16,626 bases of DNA, taken from positions 1 through 16,626 of the forward strand of contig CAIWIS010000154.1 of NCBI GenBank assembly GCA_903912795.1. Reading direction: 5' to 3'. The position numbers were made by a program, and so were the translations under genes. Positions 1-7,126 of the stretch are shown here, piece by piece. How positions within the stretch are numbered: position 1 is the stretch's first letter; each line of letters starts with the position of its first letter. The notes beneath the pieces were generated by a model. The model saw only the letters and a list, made by a program, of their open reading frames with translations. It was not told where the DNA came from and did no database searches. This DNA is from an uncultured Bacteroidales bacterium. GTDB lineage: Bacteria > Bacteroidota > Bacteroidia > Bacteroidales > Paludibacteraceae.

Positions 1-45
1 CTTTCATTTTTTTTAGCTTGTATTGTTGTATCAAGAAGTTGTTTT

Positions 46-120
46 AATTAAAGAATTATTTCTTTAATTCGTTGCAAAAGTAATTCAAATTATTTGAATT
101 AAAGAAATATTTCCGTAATT
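46..120 (-). promoter_or_regulatory. Leftward promoter region with inverted-repeat operator candidates
   Basis: On the minus strand TACTTTTG (82 to 75) matches the Bacteroidota -7 consensus TAnnTTTG. A perfect palindrome with 10-base arms and a single central base occupies 81-101, overlapping the TA of the -7 box and filling the promoter spacer. A second perfect inverted repeat, AATTAAAGAA (46-55) with TTCTTTAATT (60-69), lies just downstream, near the expected start of transcription. AATTAAAGAA recurs at 97-106 and begins an imperfect palindrome running to 120. The promoter would serve a gene beyond the left edge. That a regulator binds these repeats is inference. Confidence 0.5.
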
Positions 121-347
121 AATTTAGCTAATGTAATGTGGCTATAAATCAAATTGTAATTAAATTTTGTTTATAAATACGCGAATTTAAATATTAACTA
201 CAGAAAAGTTTCAATTGAAAATAAAATTGCACAAAAAAATAATAAAAATATTTTCAATAAATTTTTCAACTGCACAAATCAATTGAAAATGAGCAGATTG
301 TATTTTTAATATAAATTGTTGCGTTTTTTTTTCTTATCTATAATAAG

Positions 348-355
348 TACCTTTG
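348..355 (+). promoter_or_regulatory. Promoter -7 box for lipA
   Basis: TACCTTTG fits the Bacteroidota -7 consensus TAnnTTTG exactly. A T-rich tract lies about 20 bases upstream, but there is no clean TTTG -33 box; TTGTTG at 316-321 is a little too far. The predicted transcription start near 362 leaves a leader of about 90 bases before the ATG at 451. Confidence 0.6.
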
Positions 356-450
356 CGAATGATAATATTTAAGTGAAATGCTTTGATTTTATAATTGACC
401 ATTACTCAATTAAATATCAGTTTATTAATCGATTTTTTATAAATAATTAT

Positions 451-1293
451 ATGAATTTTATACGAAAACCCGAGTGGTTACGAACAAAAATATATAGCGA
501 ATCTTCCTATTCGGGCGTAAGTGCGGTAATCAAAGAGCATGGTTTACATACAATTTGTAGCAGCGGTCGTTGTCCAAATCAGAGCGAGTGTTGGAGTAAA
601 GGAACAGCTACCTTAATGATAGGTGGTGAAATTTGTACCCGTTCGTGTAAGTTTTGCAACACACTTTCAGGCCGACCATTACCTTTGGATCCTAATGAAC
701 CTGCTAATGTAGCTAAATCGATACATTTAATGCAGTTGAAGCATGCTGTAGTTACATCGGTTGATAGAGATGATTTGGCTGATGGTGGTGCGCAACATTG
801 GGCACAAACCATTTCGGAAATAAAAAAACAAAATCCGCTGACAACTCTTGAAGTGTTGATTCCCGATTTTGAAGGAAAAGAGGAACTTATTGATTTAATA
901 ATCAATGAGAAACCGAATATCATTTCGCATAATTTGGAAACAGTACGTAGACTGACTCCACAGATACGAACTAAAGCCAAGTACGATACTAGTTTAAAAG
1001 TATTGGCACACATTGCCTCACGAGGTATTGTAGCAAAAACTGGTATTATGCTAGGACTTGGCGAAACCGACGAAGAAGTACTTCAACTAATGGATGATGC
1101 ATTAATTACAGGCTGCTCGGTGCTGACTATAGGGCAATATATGCAGCCTTCGCGCAAGAATATTGCAGTTACGGCTTATATCCATCCCGATAAGTTTGAA
1201 GAGTTTAGACAAATTGCTTTGCAAAAAGGATTCCGACAAGTCGAAAGCGGACCCTTTGTACGCTCATCATATCATGCAGAAAAACATGTGTAA
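451..1293 (+). CDS. lipA: Lipoyl synthase (radical SAM)
   Basis: LipA inserts two sulfur atoms into protein-bound octanoyl groups, making the lipoyl cofactor of 2-oxoacid dehydrogenases and the glycine cleavage system in the cytoplasm. The 280-residue product shows the LipA-specific auxiliary cluster cysteines C36, C41 and C47 (CX4CX5C), the radical SAM cluster C62, C66 and C69 (CX3CX2C), and the C-terminal RSSY motif at 271-274, whose serine binds the auxiliary cluster in characterised enzymes. I chose the ATG at 451 because MNFIRKPEWLRTK matches the usual N-terminus; the frame stays open back to a GTG at 373, but that extension is hydrophobic and not family-like. It has its own promoter and converges on the aldolase gene with only 12 bases between stop codons. 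No lipB is visible. Confidence 0.96.
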   Translation: MNFIRKPEWLRTKIYSESSYSGVSAVIKEHGLHTICSSGRCPNQSECWSKGTATLMIGGEICTRSCKFCNTLSGRPLPLDPNEPANVAKSIHLMQLKHAVVTSVDRDDLADGGAQHWAQTISEIKKQNPLTTLEVLIPDFEGKEELIDLIINEKPNIISHNLETVRRLTPQIRTKAKYDTSLKVLAHIASRGIVAKTGIMLGLGETDEEVLQLMDDALITGCSVLTIGQYMQPSRKNIAVTAYIHPDKFEEFRQIALQKGFRQVESGPFVRSSYHAEKHV

Positions 1294-1305
1294 AACTGTT
1301 GGTGT

Positions 1306-2328
1306 TTAGTCCGTTACTAATTGTTTAAGGTAATTGGCGAACTCAAGAACTTCTTGTTCGGTTGTGTCGAACGAACACATCCAACGGAGTTCTTTAGTTT
1401 CATCATTCCATACATAAAAACGGTATTTCTGTTGTAGCGGTTCAATGGCATGGCTAGGAATAATGGCAAAAACGGCATTAGCGTCCACTTGTTGGGTTAT
1501 TGTAACGCCCTTTATCTGGCTTACCTCCGTTGCCAAAAGTATAGCCATAGAGTTGGAGTGATTGGCCATTTTCAACCACAAATTATCTGAAAGTAGAGCT
1601 ATAAATTGCGCTGCAATAAAGCGGTTTTTCGAAAAAAGTTGAGCACTTTGTTTTTGATAATATGCAGCATATTTTTTAAGTTCATCGTTGAATATAAGCA
1701 CTGCTTCACCTATCATCAACCCATTTTTAGTTCCACCAAAACTCATTATGTCAATGCCACAGTCTACAGTGGCAGCTTTAGGGTCAATTTTTTGCGATGC
1801 TAATGCATTCGAAATGCGTGCTCCGTCAACGTGAACATACATATCGTTTTTATGTGCAAATTCGCAGATTGATTTTAATTCGTCAACGCTATAAACCGTA
1901 CCCATTTCGGTGCTTTGACTTATTGAAATAACCTTAGGTTGTGTGTTGTGCACATTTCCAATCCGGTTCAAATAGGGTGTAATAAGTTCAGGAGTTAATT
2001 TACCATTGGGTGTTTTAATGGTAATTAACGATGCACCTATACTTTGAGTGGGCGCTCCACATTCGTCGGCATTAATATGGGCTGTTTCGGCACAAACTAT
2101 TGCCTGAAATGGCAATGTGCAGCATTTAAGGCTAATAACATTTGCTCCTGTGCCATTAAATGTAAATAATACGAATACGTCACCAAATACCGATTCGAAA
2201 ATTTGTTGGACTTTTGCCGTGTAATAATCATCACCATAGGATATTTGATGTGCATTATTGGCAAGTTGAATAGCTTCAAGTACTTCGGGGTGAATACCTG
2301 AATAATTATCGCTGGCAAAAGATTTCAT
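1306..2328 (-). CDS. Low-specificity L-threonine aldolase-like PLP enzyme
   Basis: This is a fold-type I PLP enzyme of the beta-eliminating lyase/threonine aldolase family. Such enzymes cleave L-threonine or allo-threonine to glycine and acetaldehyde in the cytoplasm. Family marks in the 340-residue protein are the N-terminal SFASDNYSG, YGDD at 31-34, HVDGAR at 166-171 with the PLP-binding aspartate D168, and SFGGTKNG at 196-203, where K201 should form the internal aldimine. Length is normal for the family. The ATG lies 3 bases after the stop of the PUR gene, so the two are probably cotranscribed. Related lyases act on other beta-hydroxy amino acids, so exact substrate specificity cannot be read from sequence. 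Confidence 0.88.
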   Translation of the reverse strand: MKSFASDNYSGIHPEVLEAIQLANNAHQISYGDDYYTAKVQQIFESVFGDVFVLFTFNGTGANVISLKCCTLPFQAIVCAETAHINADECGAPTQSIGASLITIKTPNGKLTPELITPYLNRIGNVHNTQPKVISISQSTEMGTVYSVDELKSICEFAHKNDMYVHVDGARISNALASQKIDPKAATVDCGIDIMSFGGTKNGLMIGEAVLIFNDELKKYAAYYQKQSAQLFSKNRFIAAQFIALLSDNLWLKMANHSNSMAILLATEVSQIKGVTITQQVDANAVFAIIPSHAIEPLQQKYRFYVWNDETKELRWMCSFDTTEQEVLEFANYLKQLVTD

Positions 2329-2331
2329 TTG

Positions 2332-2718
2332 TTACAATTTAAACCTGTCAAAGAAACTTTTAGGTTTGGTTTCGTCTTCGGTTGATTCAGGCTCGGGGTT
2401 GTCGTAAACGCGCTCTTGTCGTTGTGGAGCCTCTCCTTGTTCTTGTTTAATAAATTTAATTACCTCTTCAAGTCCTTCGGCAAATTTATCAAAATCTTCT
2501 TTATACAAGAATATTTTATGTTTTTCGTAGGATACTTGTATGTCATCATCCTGACCCACAATTTTCTTTTTACTTTCGGTAATTGCCAAAAATAAATCAT
2601 CGTTACGGCTCTTTTTTACATCTAAGTAATAAATTCGTTTCCCTGCTTTGATCGACTTTGAATAAATAATTTCATTGTCTTTCTTGTCCAACTCAATTTT
2701 TCTTTTTTCTAATTCCAT
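2332..2718 (-). CDS. PUR family (DUF3276) DNA/RNA-binding protein
   Basis: Bacterial PUR-alpha-like proteins, common in Bacteroidota, bind single-stranded nucleic acid; their cellular role is poorly known. The 128-residue product has a compact beta-beta-beta-beta-alpha pattern at about 17-90 (IIYSKSIKAGKRIYYLDVKK, then FLAITESKK and KHKIFLYKEDFDKFAEGL) followed by an acidic, proline-rich disordered tail ending in SFFDRFKL. I prefer the ATG at 2718 because relatives begin 10-20 residues before the IIYSK strand. The frame stays open to an ATG at 2814, which would add 32 basic residues that do not look conserved. It lies directly upstream of the aldolase gene, 3 bases apart. Confidence 0.82.
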   Translation of the reverse strand: MELEKRKIELDKKDNEIIYSKSIKAGKRIYYLDVKKSRNDDLFLAITESKKKIVGQDDDIQVSYEKHKIFLYKEDFDKFAEGLEEVIKFIKQEQGEAPQRQERVYDNPEPESTEDETKPKSFFDRFKL

Positions 2719-2833
2719 AAATCCTACTTTTTTAATATTCGTTTTATCGAACTTTATCATCGTTTTTAATTTCAACTTGCGATTGAGATGCCAAATTTCA
2801 GTATTTTTTTTCATACTGTCAAATAATTTTCTA

Positions 2834-2841
2834 CAAAAGTG
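2834..2841 (-). promoter_or_regulatory. Candidate -7 box for PUR-aldolase unit
   Basis: The minus strand reads CACTTTTG, one mismatch from TAnnTTTG. Transcription would start near 2827, giving a leader of about 110 bases to the preferred ATG at 2718. No clear -33 box is seen. Confidence 0.35.
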
Positions 2842-2947
2842 CGAAATTTAATATAGATTTTACATAAATCTTATTCATAATGTATAAATCACCACCTTAA
2901 GAAGTCAAAATTGAATGTGTTGTTATGTAAAATTAAATATACTTGCA

Positions 2948-2977
2948 ATTGTAGTCCACTAAAATTTTGTACCTTTG
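2948..2977 (+). promoter_or_regulatory. Promoter of nusB
   Basis: ATTG (2948-2951) and TACCTTTG (2970-2977) are separated by 18 bases and match the Bacteroidota -33/-7 pattern. The predicted start near 2984 lies downstream of a TTG at 2975 that opens the frame, so the real start codon must be further in; the ATG at 3011 fits. Confidence 0.65.
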
Positions 2978-3010
2978 CAGTCAAATTTTGAAAAGCGTTC
3001 ATATATTTTT

Positions 3011-3958
3011 ATGATAAATAGAGAATTACTCCGTACAAAGGTCATTCAGACACTTTATTCGTATTACAACGGTAATACCATAACGCACATAATGGCCGAA
3101 AAAGAGCTGTTTCACAACATTGAACGAACTTACGATTTGTATTTTCAGCTCTTGCAATTATCGGTCGAAATTACAAACTACGCTGCTACGCGTATTGAAA
3201 TTAAGCGCAATAAACTGCGTCCCACTGCCGATGATTTACAACCCAACACTCGCTTTGTTGATAATTTATTTGTAAAGCAATTGACTGAAAACATTCAGTT
3301 TAACGATTATTTGACAAAACAAAAACTCTCTTGGGTAAATTATCCTGATAGTATAAAAACATTGTTTGAAGATATTGAATGTAGTGATTTTTATCAGCAA
3401 TACATGGAGTCCGAGAAATCGGATTATACGGCAGATAAAGATATTTGGCGAAAAATTTACAAGAAAATTGTTTTCGAGAGCGAAGATATTGATAATGCTA
3501 TTGAAGAGCAAAGTATCTATTGGGTTGATGATGTGGAGATTGTGTTGAGTTTTGTTATTAAAACTATCAAACGATTCGAACAGGAAAACGGAGCACGTCA
3601 AGCACTTTTGCCCATGTTCAAAGATGATGAAGACAAGGAATTTGCTCAGAAATTGCTCGAAGGAACTTTAAAAAACGGTGATGCATACCGCGAATTGATT
3701 GACAAGAATACGCGAAACTGGGATATTGATCGTATTGCTTTTATGGATATTTTAATAATGCAAGTAGCATTAACCGAAATAATCGATTTTCCAACAATTC
3801 CAGTAAATGTATCATTGAACGAATATATTGAAATTGCCAAAAAATATAGTACGGTAAAAAGTGGTACTTTTATTAATGGTGTACTCGATAATATTGTAGG
3901 AGAATTAAAAAAAGAAAATAAACTTGTTAAAGTAAAATCGTTTTTCGAGAAAAAGTAA
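3011..3958 (+). CDS. nusB: Transcription antitermination protein NusB (long Bacteroidota form)
   Basis: NusB pairs with NusE (S10) and binds boxA in rRNA leader transcripts, preventing early termination. The 315-residue protein is about twice the length of E. coli NusB, as is usual in Bacteroidota. The start MINRELLRTKVIQTLYSYYN matches relatives. The canonical all-helical NusB region is at the C-terminus (about 190-305), with the conserved block from NWDIDRIAFMDILIMQ (from 236), NEYIEIAKKYS (270-280) and SGTFINGVLD (284-293). The ATG at 3011 follows the promoter by about 27 bases; an upstream TTG lies inside the promoter and is rejected. The gene precedes yajC, a familiar order in this phylum. 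Confidence 0.93.
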   Translation: MINRELLRTKVIQTLYSYYNGNTITHIMAEKELFHNIERTYDLYFQLLQLSVEITNYAATRIEIKRNKLRPTADDLQPNTRFVDNLFVKQLTENIQFNDYLTKQKLSWVNYPDSIKTLFEDIECSDFYQQYMESEKSDYTADKDIWRKIYKKIVFESEDIDNAIEEQSIYWVDDVEIVLSFVIKTIKRFEQENGARQALLPMFKDDEDKEFAQKLLEGTLKNGDAYRELIDKNTRNWDIDRIAFMDILIMQVALTEIIDFPTIPVNVSLNEYIEIAKKYSTVKSGTFINGVLDNIVGELKKENKLVKVKSFFEKK

Positions 3959-3975
3959 TTTTTTTACTATATTTG
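3944..3975 (+). promoter_or_regulatory. Promoter of the yajC operon
   Basis: TTCG (3944-3947) and TATATTTG (3968-3975) are 20 bases apart and fit the -33/-7 pattern. The -33 box lies within the last codons of nusB, so yajC and its followers can be expressed independently of nusB. The expected start near 3982 gives a leader of about 20 bases. Confidence 0.6.
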
Positions 3976-4001
3976 CAACTGAAACAAACAATTAAACAAA
4001 T

Positions 4002-4325
4002 ATGAATTTACTAAGTATTTTATTGCAAGCGCCTGCAGCAGGTGGTGCAAGTAGCTATTCTGGCATCTTAATGATGGTGCTAATTTTTGTGGTATTTTAT
4101 TTTTTCATGATTCGTCCACAACAAAAACGTCAGAAAGAAATTAAATTGCAACGCGAAGCTATGAAAGCAGGTGACTCAGTAGTGACTTCGGGTGGAATTT
4201 ATGGCAAAGTGAAAGATATTAAAGAAACAACTGTTATTATCGAAATTGCTGAAAATGTACGCATTAAAGTGGATAAAAACTCTGTATTTGCAACGGCCGA
4301 AGATTTATTGACGCAGACTAAATAA
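4002..4325 (+). CDS. yajC: Sec translocon accessory subunit YajC
   Basis: YajC is a small inner-membrane protein that associates with SecDF and the SecYEG translocon. The 107-residue product has a short N-terminal segment, one membrane helix at about 20-37 and the hallmark RPQQKRQKE directly after it (38-46). The cytoplasmic domain contains GDSVVTSGGIYGKV and a VRIKVDKNSV strand typical of the family. Length is normal. It starts its own transcript just after nusB, and a YbbR-like gene follows 11 bases later. Confidence 0.95.
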   Translation: MNLLSILLQAPAAGGASSYSGILMMVLIFVVFYFFMIRPQQKRQKEIKLQREAMKAGDSVVTSGGIYGKVKDIKETTVIIEIAENVRIKVDKNSVFATAEDLLTQTK

Positions 4326-4336
4326 AAAAACTAAAA

Positions 4337-5326
4337 ATGTCTGAAAGCAGCATGAAAACATGGCTAGGACATTACTTTTCGAAGCTTAAATCATTCTTTA
4401 TTTCAAGGGATGTTTTAAGCTTTTTGCTGTTTTTATTATTATCATTTTCGTTCTGGTTTGTAAATATGCTCGACAAAGAGCGCGAAACCGAAATCCGAAT
4501 ACCTCTGCGTTATAGTAATTTACCAGAGCAATTTGACATTACAAAAACCAATGCTCAATTTATAAAAGTGTTGGTTAAGGACAAAGGGATGAATTTATTT
4601 GCTTATTCGGAATTCAGATTAAAAGGACTAACAATTAATTTAAACAGAATATTGAATGATAGGGGCGAAGTAATTTTTAATAACGATGAACTTCGTACAA
4701 AATTAAATAAATATTTATTGCCTTCAACTTCAATACTCGAAATTAAGCCAGATTCGTTAATTCTCCATTACGAGCGATTAGCAATGAAAGAATTACCCGT
4801 TAGGTTGCTAGGCAAAATTGAAACAGCACAGCAATATATTTTAAGCGAAGACGTTTTAATTGAACCTTCGAAAGTAAAAGTATATGGACCAAAGCGTGTA
4901 GTTGAAAAATTATACGAGCTTGTTACTGATACCGTTGTGATTACTGATTTGGATAAAGATATTCAAATGGAAGTTAAACTAAAAGCAATTAGCGATGTGC
5001 GATTTTCTTCGAGCGATGTGAAGTTAAGTGTTTCGGCCGAGATGTTTACTGAAAAAGAATTGTTTTTTCCAGTTAATATCATCAATTGCCCTCAAGATTT
5101 GATTGTTAGAACTTTCCCTGCCCAGGTAAAACTGAAATTTAATATTGGTTTGAGTCATTTTAATTCTGTTACCATTAACGATGTAAATGTACTAGTTGAT
5201 TACAATGAAATTTTGAAAAATAATACAGGTAAACAAAAAATTACTATCCAAAAAAAGGCGTCGTTTATTTCAAATGTACGGTCTGATAATGAGGAAGTTG
5301 AATATGTAATTGAGCGTAAAAAATAA
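4337..5326 (+). CDS. YbbR-like domain protein, membrane-anchored
   Basis: The 329-residue product has a basic N-terminus, a membrane anchor at about 27-44 and an extracytoplasmic part made of YbbR-like beta repeats. Recognisable repeat starts are IRIPLRYSNLP (53-63), ELPVRLLGK (152-160) and LFFPVNIIN (242-250); VKVYGPKRVVEKL (180-192) is the typical YbbR block. In Firmicutes, YbbR (CdaR) partners a diadenylate cyclase. No cyclase gene is present here, so that role cannot be transferred. It lies 11 bases after yajC and 3 bases before the aminotransferase gene, so all are likely on one transcript. Function in Bacteroidota is not established. Confidence 0.82.
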   Translation: MSESSMKTWLGHYFSKLKSFFISRDVLSFLLFLLLSFSFWFVNMLDKERETEIRIPLRYSNLPEQFDITKTNAQFIKVLVKDKGMNLFAYSEFRLKGLTINLNRILNDRGEVIFNNDELRTKLNKYLLPSTSILEIKPDSLILHYERLAMKELPVRLLGKIETAQQYILSEDVLIEPSKVKVYGPKRVVEKLYELVTDTVVITDLDKDIQMEVKLKAISDVRFSSSDVKLSVSAEMFTEKELFFPVNIINCPQDLIVRTFPAQVKLKFNIGLSHFNSVTINDVNVLVDYNEILKNNTGKQKITIQKKASFISNVRSDNEEVEYVIERKK

Positions 5327-5329
5327 CAA

Positions 5330-6454
5330 ATGAAAAAAATTCAAATGGTTGACTTAACAAGTCAATACGAAAAAATAAGAAACGAAGTAAATGCTGGTAT
5401 TCAAGAAGTTATTGATACAACTACATTTATTAAAGGCGGAAAAGTAAACGATTTTCAGGCCGATTTGGAAAAATACCTCGAAGTGAAACACGTTATACCT
5501 GTAGGTAATGGCACTGATGCTTTGCAAATTGCATTGATGGCACTTGGTTTGAAACCTGGCGATGAAGTTATCACTCCCACATTTACGTTTATTGCTACTG
5601 CTGAGGTAGTTGCATTACTTGGACTTACTCCTGTAGTAGTTGATGTTGATTTTGATACATTTAATATTAATCTTGATTCGCTACGCAAAGCCATTACTCC
5701 CAAAACAAAAGCCATTGTTCCCGTACATTTATTCGGACAAAATGCTGATATGGAGGAGATTCTTAAAATTGCAAAGGAACATAATCTTTTTGTTGTCGAA
5801 GATGCTTGTCAGTCAATAGGCTCGGTATATACGTTTAGCGATGGTCGTAAAGTACATTCGGGTTGTATGGGCGAAATTGGTTGTACCTCCTTTTTTCCAT
5901 CTAAAAACTTAGGATGTTTTGGCGATGGTGGAGCCATTTTTACCAATAACGATGAGTTGGCAGCTAAGATGCGTGCTATAGCAAATCATGGTATGGTAGT
6001 TCGTTATTACCACGATGTTGTGGGTGTAAATTCGCGCCTGGATAGTATTCAAGCAGCAGTATTGCAAGTGAAATTGCGTTCGTTGAACGATTATATAGCT
6101 GCTCGTCAGCATGCTGCTGCATATTACAATGCCGTTTTTTCAACAACTGATAAACTGATTATACCTGCCGAAAACGAAAATTCGACACATGTTTTTCATC
6201 AGTATACGCTCAAGTTAAATGGGGTAGACCGTGCTGCACTTATCAAACATTTGAACGATAAAGGAATTCCCGCAATGGTTTATTATCCTGTGCCTTTACA
6301 TTTACAAAAAGCATATCAAGATGCACGATACAAAGCCGGTGATTTTCCTGTAGCCGAGAAACTTAGCAATTGTGTCATGTCTTTACCTATGCATACCGAA
6401 TTAAGCGAAGAACAATTGAAATATATTACTGAGGCAGTTATGGAGGCAATATAG
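5330..6454 (+). CDS. wbpE: DegT/DnrJ/EryC1-type sugar aminotransferase, WbpE-like
   Basis: This PLP enzyme probably transfers the amino group of glutamate to C3 of UDP-2-acetamido-3-oxo-glucuronate. The 374-residue protein shows the family marks GNGTDALQ (59-66), the EDACQS loop with D158 and Q161 contacting the cofactor, and SFFPSKNLGCFGDGG (187-201), where K192 should form the internal aldimine. The C-terminal part carries VNSRLDSIQAAVLQVKL, typical of the family. The next genes are the matching acetyltransferase and dehydrogenase, which points to the WbpE role over other DegT sugar transaminases. It starts 3 bases after the YbbR-like gene. The pathway assignment rests on the trio as a whole. 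Confidence 0.88.
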   Translation: MKKIQMVDLTSQYEKIRNEVNAGIQEVIDTTTFIKGGKVNDFQADLEKYLEVKHVIPVGNGTDALQIALMALGLKPGDEVITPTFTFIATAEVVALLGLTPVVVDVDFDTFNINLDSLRKAITPKTKAIVPVHLFGQNADMEEILKIAKEHNLFVVEDACQSIGSVYTFSDGRKVHSGCMGEIGCTSFFPSKNLGCFGDGGAIFTNNDELAAKMRAIANHGMVVRYYHDVVGVNSRLDSIQAAVLQVKLRSLNDYIAARQHAAAYYNAVFSTTDKLIIPAENENSTHVFHQYTLKLNGVDRAALIKHLNDKGIPAMVYYPVPLHLQKAYQDARYKAGDFPVAEKLSNCVMSLPMHTELSEEQLKYITEAVMEAI

Positions 6455-6459
6455 CCCAC

Positions 6460-6530
6460 TAAATCCCCCGATTGGGGACTTAAAGAATACACACTAATTA
6501 ATTCCTCCCTTGCGGGGAGGTTAGGAGGGA
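6460..6530 (+). repeat. Tandem GC-rich palindromes between wbpE and wbpD
   Basis: Two adjacent hairpins stand out from the AT-rich surroundings. The first is TCCCC (6464-6468) with GGGGA (6474-6478), loop CGATT, extended by imperfect pairing to 6460-6482. The second is CCTCCC (6504-6509) with GGGAGG (6515-6520), loop TTGCG. A further AGGAGGG follows at 6523-6529. GC-rich short palindromes of this look occur as dispersed intergenic repeats in some Bacteroidota genomes; no second copy is present in this window, so that status is an inference. No poly-T tract follows, so they are not intrinsic terminators. Confidence 0.65.
6523..6528 (+). promoter_or_regulatory. Strong Shine-Dalgarno for wbpD-like gene
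   Basis: A perfect AGGAGG lies 5 bases before the ATG at 6534. This is unusual, since the other genes in the window have no comparable purine-rich site. It belongs to the palindromic element, and its bases can pair with CCTCC at 6504-6508, so access to it may depend on RNA folding. Confidence 0.6.
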
Positions 6531-6533
6531 CTC

Positions 6534-7109
6534 ATGAAAGAATACTTTGCACACGAAACAGCTGTAGTTGACGAAGGCTGTGAAATTGGTAACGGAACAA
6601 AAATATGGCATTTTTCGCACATAATGTCTAATTGTTTTATTGGCGAAAGTTGTAATATTGGACAAAATGTTGTAATTTCGCCTGCTGTAAAACTTGGGCG
6701 AAATGTGAAAATTCAAAATAACGTTTCGGTTTATACAGGAGTGATTTGTGAAGATGATGTTTTTCTAGGCCCTTCGATGGTGTTTACCAATGTAATAAAC
6801 CCTCGCAGTCATGTGAATCGGCGCAATGAATATGCCGAAACTTTAGTTCGCAAAGGTGCAAGTATTGGTGCCAATGCTACTGTAGTTTGTGGTAACGAAA
6901 TTGGCGAATATGCGTTGATAGGAGCGGGGGCAGTTATTACAAAGCCTGTTAAAGCTTTTGCATTGGTTGTAGGTAATCCTGCAAAACAAATTGGATGGGT
7001 TAGTGAATATGGTCACAGTTTGCATTTCGACGAAAATGGAATTGGTATTTGTCCTGAAACCAATCAGGAATATCAGTTAAATGATGATAAAGTAGTAAGA
7101 ATTAAATAA
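6534..7109 (+). CDS. wbpD: UDP-sugar N-acetyltransferase, left-handed beta-helix, WbpD/WlbB-like
   Basis: The likely reaction is acetyl transfer from acetyl-CoA to the 3-amino group of UDP-2-acetamido-3-amino-2,3-dideoxyglucuronate, giving the 2,3-diacetamido sugar. The 191-residue protein is mostly hexapeptide repeats (about 11-140), forming a left-handed beta-helix trimer in the family. WbpD/WlbB-type blocks are TKIWHFSHI (22-30), VKIQNNVSVY (58-67), LGPSMVFTNVINPR (78-91) and ALVVGNPAKQIGW (143-155). The C-terminus keeps the usual CPETNQEYQL segment. It follows the aminotransferase gene after the palindromic element and precedes the dehydrogenase gene by 17 bases. Confidence 0.9.
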   Translation: MKEYFAHETAVVDEGCEIGNGTKIWHFSHIMSNCFIGESCNIGQNVVISPAVKLGRNVKIQNNVSVYTGVICEDDVFLGPSMVFTNVINPRSHVNRRNEYAETLVRKGASIGANATVVCGNEIGEYALIGAGAVITKPVKAFALVVGNPAKQIGWVSEYGHSLHFDENGIGICPETNQEYQLNDDKVVRIK

Positions 7110-7126
7110 TTATAAATTAGTTTGAG

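Larger units (their letters stand above)
1..450. other. Gene-free AT-rich divergent control region
   Basis: No coding sequence is supported in this stretch, which is strongly AT-rich. It holds a leftward promoter with inverted repeats (46-120), a middle section with short repeated motifs (209-290) and the rightward lipA promoter near 348. At 5-7 the minus strand reads ATG followed by AAA. This could be the first codon of a leftward gene lying beyond the window edge, but only two codons are visible, so no gene is called. A GTG at 373 keeps the lipA frame open upstream, but the 26 residues it would add do not look like LipA. Confidence 0.6.
2719..3010. other. Divergent intergenic region between PUR gene and nusB
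   Basis: This AT-rich spacer of 292 bases separates divergent genes. It holds the nusB promoter on the plus strand and a weaker candidate for the PUR-aldolase unit on the minus strand. Part of it (2719-2814) is open in the PUR frame, so a longer PUR protein is not fully excluded. No RNA gene or repeat of note was seen. Confidence 0.5.

Noticed and set aside
373..450. GTG-started N-terminal extension of lipA
   Set aside because: The 26 added residues are hydrophobic and unlike LipA; the ATG at 451 gives the normal length and N-terminus.
579..1013. Minus-strand reading frame within lipA
   Set aside because: It overlaps strongly conserved LipA sequence and has no recognisable features.
2975..3010. 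TTG-started extension of nusB
   Set aside because: The TTG lies inside the TACCTTTG promoter box, upstream of the expected transcription start.
4337..5326. YbbR-like gene as a diadenylate cyclase regulator (CdaR)
   Set aside because: No cyclase gene is adjacent; the Firmicutes partnership cannot be assumed here.
6460..6520. Palindromes as an intrinsic terminator
   Set aside because: No T-tract follows either hairpin, and the downstream genes clearly belong to the same pathway.
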